Shown piece by piece: positions 8,417 through 17,090 of a DNA stretch of 64,000 nt. The stretch is from positions 434,001 to 498,000 of the forward strand of contig NZ_JAPFGB010000001.1 in NCBI RefSeq assembly GCF_026241095.1. Reading direction: 5' to 3'. The translations under genes and the position numbers were made by a program. The notes under the pieces were generated by a model. The model searched no databases. It saw only the letters and a list, made by a program, of their open reading frames with translations, and was not told the DNA's origin. Position 1 is the first letter of the stretch. Each line of letters starts with the position of its first letter. The DNA comes from Saccharopolyspora sp. NFXS83. GTDB lineage: Bacteria > Actinomycetota > Actinomycetes > Mycobacteriales > Pseudonocardiaceae.

Positions 8417-9433
8417 TCAGATGGTGACGAGCATCTTGCCGGTGTTCTTGCCCTGGAGGAGGCCGAAGAACGCTTCGGGGGCGTTGCGCAGGCCCTCGAC
8501 GACCGTCTCCTCGTAGTGGATCTTTCCGTTGCGCACCAGCGGGGCGACGTCGGTGTGGAACTTCTCCCGCAGGTCGGCGTGGTCGATCACGATGAAGCCG
8601 CGGATGCGCAGCCGCTTCTTCACGATCTTGAACATGTTGCGCGGGCCGGGGGAGGGCTCGGCGTCGTTGTAGACGGAGATCGCCCCGCACGCCGCGATGC
8701 GGCCGAAGTCGTTGAGCTCGTCGATGGCCGCTTCCAGGTGGTCCCCGCCGACGTTGTCGAAGTACACCTCGATGCCGTCGGGCGCGGCCTGCGCGAGCTG
8801 GTCGCGGACCGGGCCGTCCTTGTAGTTGAACGCGGCGTCGAAGCCGAGGTCTTCGGTGACGTGGCGGACCTTCTCGGCGGAGCCCGCGCTGCCGATGACC
8901 TTCGCCGCCCCGTTCTGCTTGGCGAGCTGGCCGACCAGCGAGCCCACCGCGCCCGCGGCGCCGGAGACGAAGACGGTGTCGCCTTCCTTGAACTCGGCGA
9001 TCTCGAACAGGCCCGCGTAGGCGGTCAGGCCCGGCATGCCCAGCACGCCCAGGTAGGCGTTGAGCGGCGCGGCGTCGGCGTCGACGGGCACGGCCCGCTT
9101 GGCGTCGAGCGTCGCGAACTCGCGCCATCCGAGGTAGTGCAGCACGTGCTGGCCGACCTCGAACTCCGGCGAGTTCGACGCGATCACCTCGCCGACGGCG
9201 CCGCCGTCGAGCGGCTTGCCGAGCTGGAACGGAGGCACGTAGGACTTGACGTCGTTCATCCGGCCGCGCATCGCCGGGTCGACGCTCATGACCTTGTTGC
9301 GGACCAGGATCTGGCCCTCGCCGGGAGCGGTCACCGGTGCGTCGGTGATCTCGAAGTTGTCCTGCGTCGGGAAGCCGTTCGGGCGGCTCGCGAGCCGGAT
9401 TTCGACGCCGGTGTCCGGAAGTCCCTGGGTCGT
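8417..9433 (-). CDS. NADP-dependent medium-chain reductase (CurA / PTGR family)
   Basis: 338-aa zinc-free MDR oxidoreductase of the CurA/leukotriene B4 dehydrogenase family, which reduces C=C bonds of conjugated enones with NADPH. Diagnostic segments are RLASRPNGFP at the N-terminus, NKVMSVDPAMRGRMND, GMPGLTAYAGL, VFVSGAAGAVGSLVGQLAK (nucleotide binding), YFDNVGG and the end of the fold (QGKNTGKMLV). GTG at 9433 is preferred since GGAGG lies five bases upstream. An ATG at 9448 would add five residues but has no Shine-Dalgarno. A 15-bp palindrome just upstream may be an operator. It follows the FtsK operon on the same strand after a ~200-bp gap, so it probably has its own promoter. Confidence 0.88.
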   Translation of the reverse strand, partial: TTQGLPDTGVEIRLASRPNGFPTQDNFEITDAPVTAPGEGQILVRNKVMSVDPAMRGRMNDVKSYVPPFQLGKPLDGGAVGEVIASNSPEFEVGQHVLHYLGWREFATLDAKRAVPVDADAAPLNAYLGVLGMPGLTAYAGLFEIAEFKEGDTVFVSGAAGAVGSLVGQLAKQNGAAKVIGSAGSAEKVRHVTEDLGFDAAFNYKDGPVRDQLAQAAPDGIEVYFDNVGGDHLEAAIDELNDFGRIAACGAISVYNDAEPSPGPRNMFKIVKKRLRIRGFIVIDHADLREKFHTDVAPLVRNGKIHYEETVVEGLRNAPEAFFGLLQGKNTGKMLVTI

Positions 9434-9450
9434 CACGCTGGCCTCCATAT

Positions 9451-9465
9451 ACGAAACTGATTCGT
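9451..9465. promoter_or_regulatory. Palindrome ACGAA-ACTGA-TTCGT upstream of the CurA-like gene
   Basis: Perfect 5-bp arms with a 5-bp centre, 17-32 bases upstream of the chosen start. On the minus strand TTGCTA lies 17 bases ahead of GAATCA, a weak sigma-70-like pair overlapping the palindrome. This is a plausible repressor operator (TetR/MarR type); no regulator gene is adjacent. Confidence 0.35.
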
Positions 9466-9635
9466 GTCGGAAATAGTGCGTAGCAAGGGTTCGCCGTCCA
9501 CATGATGGCCGCGCGCGGAACACCGTGCGCGGTGGACGTCCCTCGGGTGGGAACCCCGCCGGAGACCGGATCATTCCCGGTTCGGCAGTGGTGTCGCTAA
9601 CGAAATCGAACCAGGTCCGCCGCCGCGGGACAAGA

Positions 9636-10022
9636 TCACTCCGGGTTCTTGCCCCGGCGCAACGAGGGCGACCAGCGGGACCTCTCCAGCGACCTGCGCA
9701 ACGTCAAGTACGCCGACTGCACCGAGGCGATCAAGTCCTCCGCGCGGCCCGGAGCCACCCTGCGCTCCGGGGCGGGCATCGGCGTCACCCGCATCCAGCG
9801 CTCGTCCCACAGCGCCTGCATCGCGTGCTTCCAGCGCTTCTCCACCTCGTCGACGACCTCGTCGCGGAGCTCCGCGGCTTCCTCGATCCGCACCGAGGCC
9901 GCCGCGACCTCCTGCGCCAGCCGGGCCGACTTCTCCCGCTCGTGCTCGCGCATCCGCTCCGCCGCGCTGGTCGCCGTCGCGATGAGCTCCTTGTACCGCG
10001 CCGACGCCGGAACCTCGCTCAT
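9636..10022 (-). CDS. Hypothetical charged helical protein of the FtsK-like operon
   Basis: 128 aa, family not recognised. Residues ~10-75 are rich in Glu, Arg and Ala with heptad-like spacing (AAERMREHEREKSARLAQEVAA, then EEAAELRDEVVDEVEKRW), a likely coiled coil. The C-terminal 50 residues are basic (SLERSRWSPSLRRGKNPE at the end). Its ATG overlaps the stop of the FtsK-like ATPase gene (ATGA), so it is the last gene of that operon and probably acts with the ATPase. No signal peptide or membrane segment is seen. Confidence 0.72.
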   Translation of the reverse strand: MSEVPASARYKELIATATSAAERMREHEREKSARLAQEVAAASVRIEEAAELRDEVVDEVEKRWKHAMQALWDERWMRVTPMPAPERRVAPGRAEDLIASVQSAYLTLRRSLERSRWSPSLRRGKNPE

Positions 10023-12838
10023 CCCGCGCCCTCCTGGTCCGCGTTCCGCCGGGCCGCCGCCGGTGCGCCGGTCAGGTCGAACGGCAGCACCACCTCCGGC
10101 TGCGCGTGCACGGAGCGGTCGAAGAACAGGCCGCGCCGCGCGCGCGGCGACCAGTGCACGAGCTGGCCGGCGGCGAAGCTCGACAGCTCCTGGCCGTGCA
10201 CGTCGAACGCCACCCACGCGCCGATCTCGTCCACCGGCCCCATCAGCGTCGTCTTGAGCCGCTGCGCGCTGCGCCACCAGCCCAGCACGTGCAGCCGTTG
10301 CTCCGGGCCCTGCTTGAGCAGCTTCCGCAGCTGGTCGAGGCCGCTGGTGAAGGTGCTGGGGTCCTTCTTCTCCATCGCCGAGTGCGCCGCGTCGACGCCG
10401 TAGCACAGCACGTACTCCGGGAGGCCGTCCGCGCTCTCGCTCGCGGCGCGGTCGTCCACCTTCGCGGCGAGCTCCGGGACGACCTTCACGGCCTGGTCCA
10501 CGCCGTGGTGGACGTGCACCTCGTGACCCAGCTCCGCCAACGCCTCGGCCAGTTCCGCGACGTCCGGCGCGACCTCCTCGACCAGGCCGAGCAGCGTGAA
10601 CCGCACCTGGTGCGCCCGGTGCTGGCGGGCCAGCGACAACGCCGCCGCGCCCAGCACGCTCACCGCGTCCACCCGCACCGAGCCGATCACCGCGATGTTC
10701 CGGCCCGGTGAGCGGTCCATCCGCACCACCGCGGCCGTGCCGTTCACGTCGATGACCTGCCCCAGCAGCGCCTTCGCCGGGGCGGCGTCCGGGGACAACC
10801 GGGTGAAGTCCGGCAGCGTGGACAGCGCGGGCAGCAGCGAACCGTCGAACAGCCGTGGCGGCGCCGCGTTCTCCGGCCGCATCTCCCACAACCGGCGCTG
10901 CAGCTCGTCGAACGTGCCCTTCGCCGTGGAGTCCGGAACCCGGGCGACGTCGTTGCCGTGCTTCACCCCGGACTCGTGGTTGATCACCGCGTGCCAGCGC
11001 GGCAGCTCCAGCGCGGCATCGTTCTGATCGGCCAGCACCCGGCGCGCCTTCGGCAGCGCGATGCGCAGGATGAACTGCTCGAAGATCGCCGGTTTGCCCC
11101 AGAACGCCTCGATGCCCGACACGTCCTGGCTCGCGAGCACCAGATGGATGCCCTGCGACCGGCCGCGCCGCGCCACGTCCTCCAGCAGCGAGGTGGCCTG
11201 CGCGGAGACGGTGTCGCGTTCGGCGAACAGGTACTGGAACTCGTCGATCACCGCCACGACCCGCGGCCAGCGGCCCTCCGGGTTCTCGGCGCGCAACTCC
11301 TCCAGCTTCGTGACCTCGTGCGCCTTCGCCGCATCCGCGCGGCGGCGCATCTCGGTGGACAGGAAGCGCAGCAGCGCGAGCCCGAACTCGCGGTCCTCGT
11401 TGACGTTCACCCCGACCAGCTGCGCGTGCGGCAGCCACGTCGGATCCCGCCTGCCCGGCGTGAACTGCGCGAACGACACGCCCTCCTTGAAGTCCAGGAG
11501 GTACAGCTCCAGCTCGTCCGGCGAGTACCGCGCGGCCATGCCGCCGAGCATCGCGTACAGGAAGTTCGTCTTGCCCGAGCCGCTCGGACCGCCGATCAGC
11601 GTGTGCGGGCTCGCGTCGCCGAGCGTCACCTTCACCGGCTCGCCCTCGCGGAAACCCGCCGGTGCCTGCAAACCCGAAGCGGAGCGCTGCGCCCACAGCG
11701 ACTCCGGCACCAAGTCCTCGAACGTGCGGACCCGCGAGCGGCGCGCGATGAACTCGGTGGCGATCGCCGAGCACGTCTTGGTCACCGCTTCCCGCGACGG
11801 TGCCGCATCCAGCCGCACCACCGCTTCCGGCCCGGTCATGCTGGTCCGGGCCTCCTCGGTGTGCAGGTTGACCGACTCCACCGAGCTGTTCACGGTCATC
11901 GGCAGGTCGGCCACGATCAGCTGCACGCCGCAGGCCAGCCCGTTGCGCGCCACCCGCTGCAACTGCTGCTGCTGTTCCTCGCGCAGCGGTTCACCGTCGC
12001 CGAACAGCACCGCGATGCGCCACGGCTCGTCGCGCTGACCGGTCTCCTCGGCGAGCGCCCGCAGCGAGATGTGGCCGCCGTTGAGCGCACTGGTGTGGAT
12101 CCGGCGGATGTGGTCGGAGAGCTCCTCCAGCATCTCGCCGAGCCGCGTCGGGTCGTGCGCGGTGAGCAGGCCCGCGTTCGTCAGCGGGTACAGGCCGGGC
12201 AGCGTTCCGGTCAGCTGCGCCACGTCCCACACGTGCACCCGCACCAGGCCCGGCTTGTAGTGGCTGAGCACGCGCAGCACCAGGTTCTGCACCAGCGCCT
12301 CACGCGCGTCGCCGGTCTGCTTGCTCGACGTGATCCGCAGGTGCGCCTCGTCGAGCAGCGGCACGGCCACCGGGAACGGGCGCGGGTCGGGGGAGCCGGG
12401 GACGTGCCCGGTGCCGACGCGCCAGAGCTGCGGCGGTCGCGAGCTCGCCTCCGCGGTGCCGGGTTCGCCCAGCCATTCCTGCCAGGGGCGGCCGGCGATG
12501 CCCGGCGCGGCCTCGGCGACCAGGGCGGCCAGCTGGTCCGGGCCGTGGCCGGTCCAGCCGGTGAAGATCTGCTCGCGTTCGGTGCGCGCCTCGTGCATCG
12601 CGCCGTCGAACACCGGGCCGGGCTCACCGCCGACGATCGATGGATCCCGCTCGGCCCTGGCCAGCCCGGCGGCGGCGATGCGCTGCGAGTACTCCTGCTG
12701 GGCGTAGGCGGCGCAAACCCGGTCGAACTCGTTCTCGGCTGCGCCGAGGGCGGTCGCGACGGTGCTCCGCAGGTGCTCGAAGGCCGTTTCGATGCTGCTA
12801 CGCCGCTCGTTGCGTTTGCGCACACCCCACCTCGGCAC
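10019..12838 (-). CDS. FtsK/SpoIIIE (EccC-like) domain ATPase
   Basis: 939-aa P-loop ATPase of the FtsK/HerA superfamily. Residues 1-130 are helical and charged, with no membrane segments, unlike FtsK or typical EccC. The active ATPase domain has Walker A GGPSGSGKT (416-424), a LLDFKEGVSF strand (~447-456) like the DFKGG strand of EccC, Walker B VVAVIDEF (527-534), and an ASQ sensor with a preceding RRGRSQG arginine patch (~557-571). A second, degenerate nucleotide-binding fold follows at ~712 (NIAVIGSVRVDAVS), so the layout is active plus inactive ATPase as in EccC. GTG at 12838 is used; GTG at 12823 has a better-spaced GAGG. Substrate (DNA or protein) is unknown. Confidence 0.82.
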   Translation of the reverse strand: MPRWGVRKRNERRSSIETAFEHLRSTVATALGAAENEFDRVCAAYAQQEYSQRIAAAGLARAERDPSIVGGEPGPVFDGAMHEARTEREQIFTGWTGHGPDQLAALVAEAAPGIAGRPWQEWLGEPGTAEASSRPPQLWRVGTGHVPGSPDPRPFPVAVPLLDEAHLRITSSKQTGDAREALVQNLVLRVLSHYKPGLVRVHVWDVAQLTGTLPGLYPLTNAGLLTAHDPTRLGEMLEELSDHIRRIHTSALNGGHISLRALAEETGQRDEPWRIAVLFGDGEPLREEQQQQLQRVARNGLACGVQLIVADLPMTVNSSVESVNLHTEEARTSMTGPEAVVRLDAAPSREAVTKTCSAIATEFIARRSRVRTFEDLVPESLWAQRSASGLQAPAGFREGEPVKVTLGDASPHTLIGGPSGSGKTNFLYAMLGGMAARYSPDELELYLLDFKEGVSFAQFTPGRRDPTWLPHAQLVGVNVNEDREFGLALLRFLSTEMRRRADAAKAHEVTKLEELRAENPEGRWPRVVAVIDEFQYLFAERDTVSAQATSLLEDVARRGRSQGIHLVLASQDVSGIEAFWGKPAIFEQFILRIALPKARRVLADQNDAALELPRWHAVINHESGVKHGNDVARVPDSTAKGTFDELQRRLWEMRPENAAPPRLFDGSLLPALSTLPDFTRLSPDAAPAKALLGQVIDVNGTAAVVRMDRSPGRNIAVIGSVRVDAVSVLGAAALSLARQHRAHQVRFTLLGLVEEVAPDVAELAEALAELGHEVHVHHGVDQAVKVVPELAAKVDDRAASESADGLPEYVLCYGVDAAHSAMEKKDPSTFTSGLDQLRKLLKQGPEQRLHVLGWWRSAQRLKTTLMGPVDEIGAWVAFDVHGQELSSFAAGQLVHWSPRARRGLFFDRSVHAQPEVVLPFDLTGAPAAARRNADQEGAG

Positions 12839-12961
12839 CTGGTGTTACAGACCGTGAGGAAACTACCACTCTGAAGTTTCCATTCATGGGTCGTGGTGGC
12901 GCGAACCACCGCGCCCCGGCTCCGCTGCCGCCGACCGGCGGTGGCCCTGGCGGCACGCGGC

Positions 12962-13213
12962 TCACAGTCGCATCGCGAACGCGCGCAAGGTCTCGACCAC
13001 GTGCGAGAGCGTGGTCAGCGTGCGTTCCAGTTGGTCATCGGCCCGGCTCAGTTCCGGCGGCACCACCGTCTCCGGATGATCCGGATCCAGGCGGGTCAGC
13101 GCGGCCTGCGTCTCCGACAGGGCGCGCCGTCCGGTGGTCAGCTGCTGCCGGGCCTCGTCGAGCTTGGCCTCGGTGTCGCGCAGCGCGGCCACCAGCTCCG
13201 TCAGCGACGACAC
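12962..13213 (-). CDS. Small helical protein of the FtsK-like operon (83 aa)
   Basis: 83-aa, almost entirely alpha-helical by composition. It has two amphipathic stretches (SLTELVAALRDTEAKLDEARQ and DDQLERTLTTLSHVVETLR) linked by a Pro-rich turn (LDPDHPETVVPPEL), the architecture of a helical hairpin. Its size matches WXG100 proteins but there is no WXG motif. It begins with a GTG one base after the stop of the 86-aa gene, so the two are coupled. The FtsK-like ATPase gene starts 123 bp downstream on the same strand. Function unknown. Confidence 0.65.
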   Translation of the reverse strand: MSSLTELVAALRDTEAKLDEARQQLTTGRRALSETQAALTRLDPDHPETVVPPELSRADDQLERTLTTLSHVVETLRAFAMRL

Positions 13214-13214
13214 G

Positions 13215-13475
13215 TCACAGCCGTCCTGCCCAGCCGTCGGCCGCCTCGATGCTGTTGCTGATCGAGCTCTTCAGCAGCTCCAGGTTCTGCCCCGCGTCCA
13301 CCAGCATGTTGCGCGCCTGCAAGATCTCGTCGTGCCCGCTGCCCTGGATGGCCTGGCTCAGCAAGCCCTGCGCCTCGTCCAAGGCGAGGCGTGCCTGCCC
13401 GAGCGACCCGAGGGCTTCATCGGCCTTCGACTTGGCTTGAGCAACTCCGTTGCGAACCTCTTCGACGCTCGCCAT
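13215..13475 (-). CDS. Small helical protein of the FtsK-like operon (86 aa)
   Basis: 86-aa acidic helical protein. It is Ala/Gln/Glu-rich (VRNGVAQAKSKADEALGSL, then QNLELLKSSISNSIEAADG) with a central GSGHD break, again a helical-hairpin layout of WXG100 size. A lone WAG lies near the C-terminus, but there is no WXG at the turn. ATG at 13475 is chosen over an upstream start because GGAAGG lies ~10 bases before it and the added N-terminus would be unlike the rest. It pairs with the 83-aa protein encoded immediately downstream. Function unknown; a heterodimer is an inference. Confidence 0.65.
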   Translation of the reverse strand: MASVEEVRNGVAQAKSKADEALGSLGQARLALDEAQGLLSQAIQGSGHDEILQARNMLVDAGQNLELLKSSISNSIEAADGWAGRL

Positions 13476-13652
13476 CTGCAGCCAACCTTCCGGGGTACTG
13501 ATCGGGGTGTGTCGATCCACAAGTTAGCGTCCGCCACTAGTCCGTTCGCGGGCAGGGCGGGCGATGTTGATCAGGGATGCAACCGCAGCGGAGGTCGTTC
13601 CGACGCTCACCCGGACGACCTCGGTGAGCACCCGCGCAACCCCACCGAGCGT

Positions 13653-14498
13653 TCATCGCGCGGGCTGCCGCTCCGCCGCGCCGGGTGCGGGCGCGGCCAC
13701 GCTGAGCTCCACCGCGGCGATCCCCGACGGCGGTGTCGGAGCCGCGGACCACCGGGACACCACCGACCGCTCATCCCGGCGCAGCCGGGACCAGCCGTTG
13801 CCGCCGAGCGTCTGCACCGCGTTCGCCACGATCTCCGCGGGCTCGCCCAGCGACGGGCCCAGATCCAGCACGATCCGCACCATCGGGGGGCGCTCGGTCC
13901 AGTCGGTGATCGTCGAACGCCCGGACAACCTGCTCGCCAACGCCCGCGCCGGCCATTCCGCGCCCGCCCGGCGCTCGGTCACCACGTCCACCAGCAGCGC
14001 CAGCCGCGGTCGCGGCCTGCCCTGCTCGTCGACGTCGCTGAGCACGGGCTCCGGTGCGGGAGCGGGCTCGTCCGGATCGTCGAGCCGCAGGTCGAAACCG
14101 GAACCGACGGGCAGCTCCGAACCGGCCCACGCCTCGACCAGCAACCGCTCGCCGCCGCGCACCAGCGCCTCGACCAGGTCCGGGTCGTCGATCACCGTCC
14201 ACGCCGTCGGCGGCTCGCACGCCACCCGGTGCCCGCCGTAGCGGGGGCCGAGTTCGCGCAAGAACATCCGCACCGCGCGCGCCAGCGCCGCCGGGCCCGC
14301 CTGCACGCCCGGTTCGGACGCCGAGACGCCGACCGCGACCGACCAGCAGCCCGGTTCCTCGTCGGAGCAGTCGCCGGATTCCACGATCCGGCCACCGACC
14401 TGGCGCAGCAGTGCACGGCACGCGTCGCGTGCGGAACGGTCGTCGTCGGCGCCCACGACGACGGTGATGAGCAGTTCCAGCCCGGATTTCTCAACCAT
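13653..14498 (-). CDS. Hypothetical protein, first gene of the FtsK-like operon
   Basis: 281 aa, family not recognised. It reads as two similar alpha/beta halves: residues ~1-130 (LELLITVVVGADDD, then ALARAVRMFLRELG) and ~160-270 (RLALLVDVVTERRAG, then VANAVQTLGGNGW). Each half has a hydrophobic strand followed by an acidic linker, so an internal duplication is possible. The end is Ala/Pro-rich. No signal peptide is present. Start ATG 14498 (MVEKSG) is preferred to an ATG seven codons earlier, without a clear ribosome binding site for either. It lies 177 bp upstream of the 86-aa gene on the same strand, with no terminator between them. Confidence 0.65.
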   Translation of the reverse strand: MVEKSGLELLITVVVGADDDRSARDACRALLRQVGGRIVESGDCSDEEPGCWSVAVGVSASEPGVQAGPAALARAVRMFLRELGPRYGGHRVACEPPTAWTVIDDPDLVEALVRGGERLLVEAWAGSELPVGSGFDLRLDDPDEPAPAPEPVLSDVDEQGRPRPRLALLVDVVTERRAGAEWPARALASRLSGRSTITDWTERPPMVRIVLDLGPSLGEPAEIVANAVQTLGGNGWSRLRRDERSVVSRWSAAPTPPSGIAAVELSVAAPAPGAAERQPAR

Positions 14499-14700
14499 CG
14501 CCGGGGCATTGTCGCGCATCCGGTACCCCGGAACGAAGGGTTGATCAGGTGAACCACGTCGCCGTCCCGCCTACCGGGAGGTGTTCGTCGCGGGGCCCGG
14601 TGGGCGCGGACGGCGCACCGGGCTTGCCCGGTCGGGCGAGCGGGGGCAGATCGCTCACGCGGTGCGATCACACCGGCCCGCCCGTTGGGCGGAACGTGCA

Positions 14701-14733
14701 ACGGCCCCTCCGCCCGTGAGGCGGAGGGGCCGT
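14701..14733 (-). terminator. 14-bp perfect hairpin 3' of the PRC/DUF2382 gene
   Basis: ACGGCCCCTCCGCC (14701-14714) and GGCGGAGGGGCCGT (14720-14733) pair perfectly around a CGTGA loop, 18 bases past the PRC/DUF2382 stop codon. It separates that gene from the FtsK-like operon, which supports treating them as different transcription units. Confidence 0.8.
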
Positions 14734-14750
14734 CGTCGCGCGTGGGATCG

Positions 14751-15866
14751 TCAGGTGCTCGTGCTCCGGCCGGTCGCCCCGCTGCCGGAGCCACCGCTGC
14801 CCGGACCGCCACTGCCCGAGCCACTGCCGCCGGAGCCGCTGCCGCGCGTCGAGGAACCCTGATCACCCGACCGCTGGTGCTTGCCGCCGCCGGTCTGGTC
14901 CTGCACGTCGAACCGCTCGCGCTGGACCTCGTCCTGCACGGTCCGCTCCTCCGTGACCAGCTCGGTGCGCAGTCGCAGCCGCTCCACCGGCACCGACTCC
15001 TTCGTGACCATCGGGCGGTCCTCGTGCAGCACGACCTCCTGCTCGTCCTCGCCGAGCGACGAGGTGGCCGGCATCGAGCCGCGCTCCGACTCACCGATCG
15101 GCTCCCGCTCGATGCGCACCTCCTCGTGGCTGATCGGCACCGTGACGGTCTGCTGCTCGGTCACGACGTACTTGCGCACCCGGACCCGGCCGGATTCGAT
15201 CTGCTCGGTGTTCACCCGCAACCGCTCCTCGGAGCGGGTCATCGACTTCATGCCCGCCGCGTCACCGCCCGCCGTGGCCGAACCCGATGCGGCCGTCGTG
15301 CCCGAGCCGGTGCGGGTGCCGCTTCCCGTCATACCGCTGGAGGTGGTCCCCGTCGCGGAGCCGGAAGTGGAGCCCGCGTCCTGCTCGGTGGCTCCCGTCG
15401 ACGTCCGCCCGCCGGCCATCGCCGCGCCGCCCGCCGCCATGCCACCGGCAGCGGCGCCCGCGGTGCCGGTGTGCTTGCCGGACTCGGCCTCGCCCGCCCC
15501 GGTCTGCTGCTGCGGCACGTCGCGCTGTTGCTGCTGCGGCGACGTCGAGCCCTGCTGCAGGCCGTAGTAGTCGTAGAGGTCGTGGCCTTCCTTGTCGGAG
15601 AGGTGGCCCTGCTCGGCGTCGACCCGGGGGGCGTCGCGGACCTTCTCCTTGGTCACTTCGACGTTGATGCCCTTGTCGCCGCGCTCGGCGCCGGACAACG
15701 GCACGAAGCTCTCCTTGGTGCCGAACAGCCCCGTGCGGACCGTGACCCATTGCGGCTGGTGGTTGGCGTCGTCGACGTAAACGTTGCCGACCCGGCCGAT
15801 CCGGTCGCCTTCCCGGTCGTACACCTCGCTGCCGATGAGGTCCTGTGCACGCTTGACGTCCTTCAT
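14751..15866 (-). CDS. PRC-barrel / DUF2382 stress-type protein
   Basis: 371-aa protein with an N-terminal PRC-barrel (residues ~1-85: IGSEVYDREGDRIGRVGNVYVDD, VTVRTGLFGTKESFVPL). A low-complexity Gly/Ala/Ser/Thr linker follows (~115-200). A DUF2382 domain occupies ~205-315, with repeated sheets (EERLRVNTEQIESGRVRVRKY, HEEVRIEREPIGE, EERTVQDEVQRERFDV). The last 40 residues are a Gly/Ser repeat. Such proteins are linked to desiccation or envelope stress in actinobacteria and radiation-tolerant bacteria; the biochemical role is unknown. No signal peptide is seen. It is monocistronic: a terminator lies downstream and ~280 bp of non-coding DNA upstream. Confidence 0.88.
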   Translation of the reverse strand: MKDVKRAQDLIGSEVYDREGDRIGRVGNVYVDDANHQPQWVTVRTGLFGTKESFVPLSGAERGDKGINVEVTKEKVRDAPRVDAEQGHLSDKEGHDLYDYYGLQQGSTSPQQQQRDVPQQQTGAGEAESGKHTGTAGAAAGGMAAGGAAMAGGRTSTGATEQDAGSTSGSATGTTSSGMTGSGTRTGSGTTAASGSATAGGDAAGMKSMTRSEERLRVNTEQIESGRVRVRKYVVTEQQTVTVPISHEEVRIEREPIGESERGSMPATSSLGEDEQEVVLHEDRPMVTKESVPVERLRLRTELVTEERTVQDEVQRERFDVQDQTGGGKHQRSGDQGSSTRGSGSGGSGSGSGGPGSGGSGSGATGRSTST

Positions 15867-16146
15867 GACTACCGCCTCACTCGTCTGCTGGTTCGCAGCC
15901 CGGGCTCGTCGCTTCGGCCGGGAGCGCGAATGCGCTGGGCGATCCGGCCGCTGTGCGGTGCCGCGTACTCACGTTGTGCCCGGCCGGGGCGGGTCGCAAT
16001 CGGCTTCGCGGGCCACTTCACGCATGTGGGTGAGGGTGGCGGCAGGAGCCAGGCGGAGTGTGATCGGCGCGTCGTAGTGGGACCGACGAACGAGTAATAG
16101 CAACCACGCTTACGAGTGATCGTGGAGGGTAGGCGTGACCAGGGGA

Positions 16147-16950
16147 TCAGGTGTTGAGCTCGCGGCCCACGAACGTCAGCACCTCGTCGACGACCTCGTC
16201 CCGGTTCGTCTCGTTGAACAACTCGTGGCGGGCACCGGGGTAGACGTGCTCGTAGAAGTCCAGCCCCCGAACCCGGTCGATGCCGGTGCGGGTGTCGGCC
16301 TCGGGAACCAGTTCGTCATCCTCGCCGTGCACCCACAACGTCGGCAGCCGCAGCACCGGGCCGTCGTTCACCGCCTCCAAGCAGCGGTCGATCATGCGCA
16401 GCGTGGCGCGCTTGAACGAGCCGTGCCACACCAGCGGATCGGCCTCGTACACCCGGCCCACCTCGGGGTCGCGGGACAACGTCGACGGATCGATCGGGGC
16501 CTGCGGGATCTCGTCGCACTCCAACAGGTCCAGGACGTGCCAGGTGCCGAGCACCGGCCCCGACAGCACCACGGCCGCCAGCTCGTCCTGGTGCTCCTGC
16601 GCGAACCGCACCGCGAACATGCCGCCCAGGGAATGCCCGATCAGCACCACCGGCAGCTCCGGGTACCGGTCGGACACCTCGCGGCGCACCGCGTCGAGGT
16701 CGGCCACGACCTGCTCCGCGTCGCTGATCAGGACCCGCTCGCCCGGGGACTCCCCGTGCCCCGGCAGGTCCGGCGCGACCACCACCGCGCGCGCAGACAC
16801 GAGCTGCTCCGCGAGCCACTGGTACCGGCCCGAGTGCTCGCCGTAGCCGTGCACCACCAGCGCGATCCAGCCCGGCGCGCGTCCGGACCACTCGCGCACC
16901 ACTCGCTCGCCCCGCGGTCCTGCGACGGATCGCTGAATTGCCTCGATCAT
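16147..16950 (-). CDS. Alpha/beta hydrolase, monoacylglycerol lipase family
   Basis: 267-aa serine hydrolase of the Hydrolase_4/monoacylglycerol lipase group, expected to cleave acylglycerols or related esters. The oxyanion-hole region is VVHGYGEHSGRY, the nucleophile elbow is GHSLGG with Ser107, the acid is in LWVHGEDDELV, and the His is in PGARHELFNE. No signal peptide is seen, so it is cytosolic. ATG at 16950 (MIEAIQRSV) fits the family's N-terminus. It stands alone on the minus strand downstream of the DUF4232 lipoprotein gene and is separated from it by the 17044-17078 terminator. Confidence 0.88.
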   Translation of the reverse strand: MIEAIQRSVAGPRGERVVREWSGRAPGWIALVVHGYGEHSGRYQWLAEQLVSARAVVVAPDLPGHGESPGERVLISDAEQVVADLDAVRREVSDRYPELPVVLIGHSLGGMFAVRFAQEHQDELAAVVLSGPVLGTWHVLDLLECDEIPQAPIDPSTLSRDPEVGRVYEADPLVWHGSFKRATLRMIDRCLEAVNDGPVLRLPTLWVHGEDDELVPEADTRTGIDRVRGLDFYEHVYPGARHELFNETNRDEVVDEVLTFVGRELNT

Positions 16951-17043
16951 GGGTATCACCCCAGCACAACAGGTCCGACAAGGCCAGCACCGGAAGGAGC
17001 CCATCATCGGCTCGGGACGTTCGGATCGGGCGGTGCGCGCACG

Positions 17044-17078
17044 ACGGTGCCCGGCACCGCCGTGGTGCCGGGCACCGT
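17044..17078 (-). terminator. 15-bp perfect hairpin 3' of the DUF4232 lipoprotein gene
   Basis: ACGGTGCCCGGCACC (17044-17058) pairs exactly with GGTGCCGGGCACCGT (17064-17078) around a GCCGT loop, starting 13 bases after the lipoprotein stop codon on the minus strand. This is one of the strongest stems in the window and lacks a U-tract, as is common in actinomycetes. Confidence 0.8.
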
Positions 17079-17090
17079 GCTCGATCCCGA

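Noticed and set aside
10019-12838. Calling the FtsK-like ATPase a cell-division FtsK, TraB or bona fide EccC
   Set aside because: No membrane segments, no FtsK gamma domain, and no EccB/D/MycP or WXG100 genes nearby. Only the general superfamily is supported.
14520-14700. Single operon joining the PRC/DUF2382 gene and the FtsK-like operon
   Set aside because: A strong 14-bp terminator stem (14701-14733) separates them.
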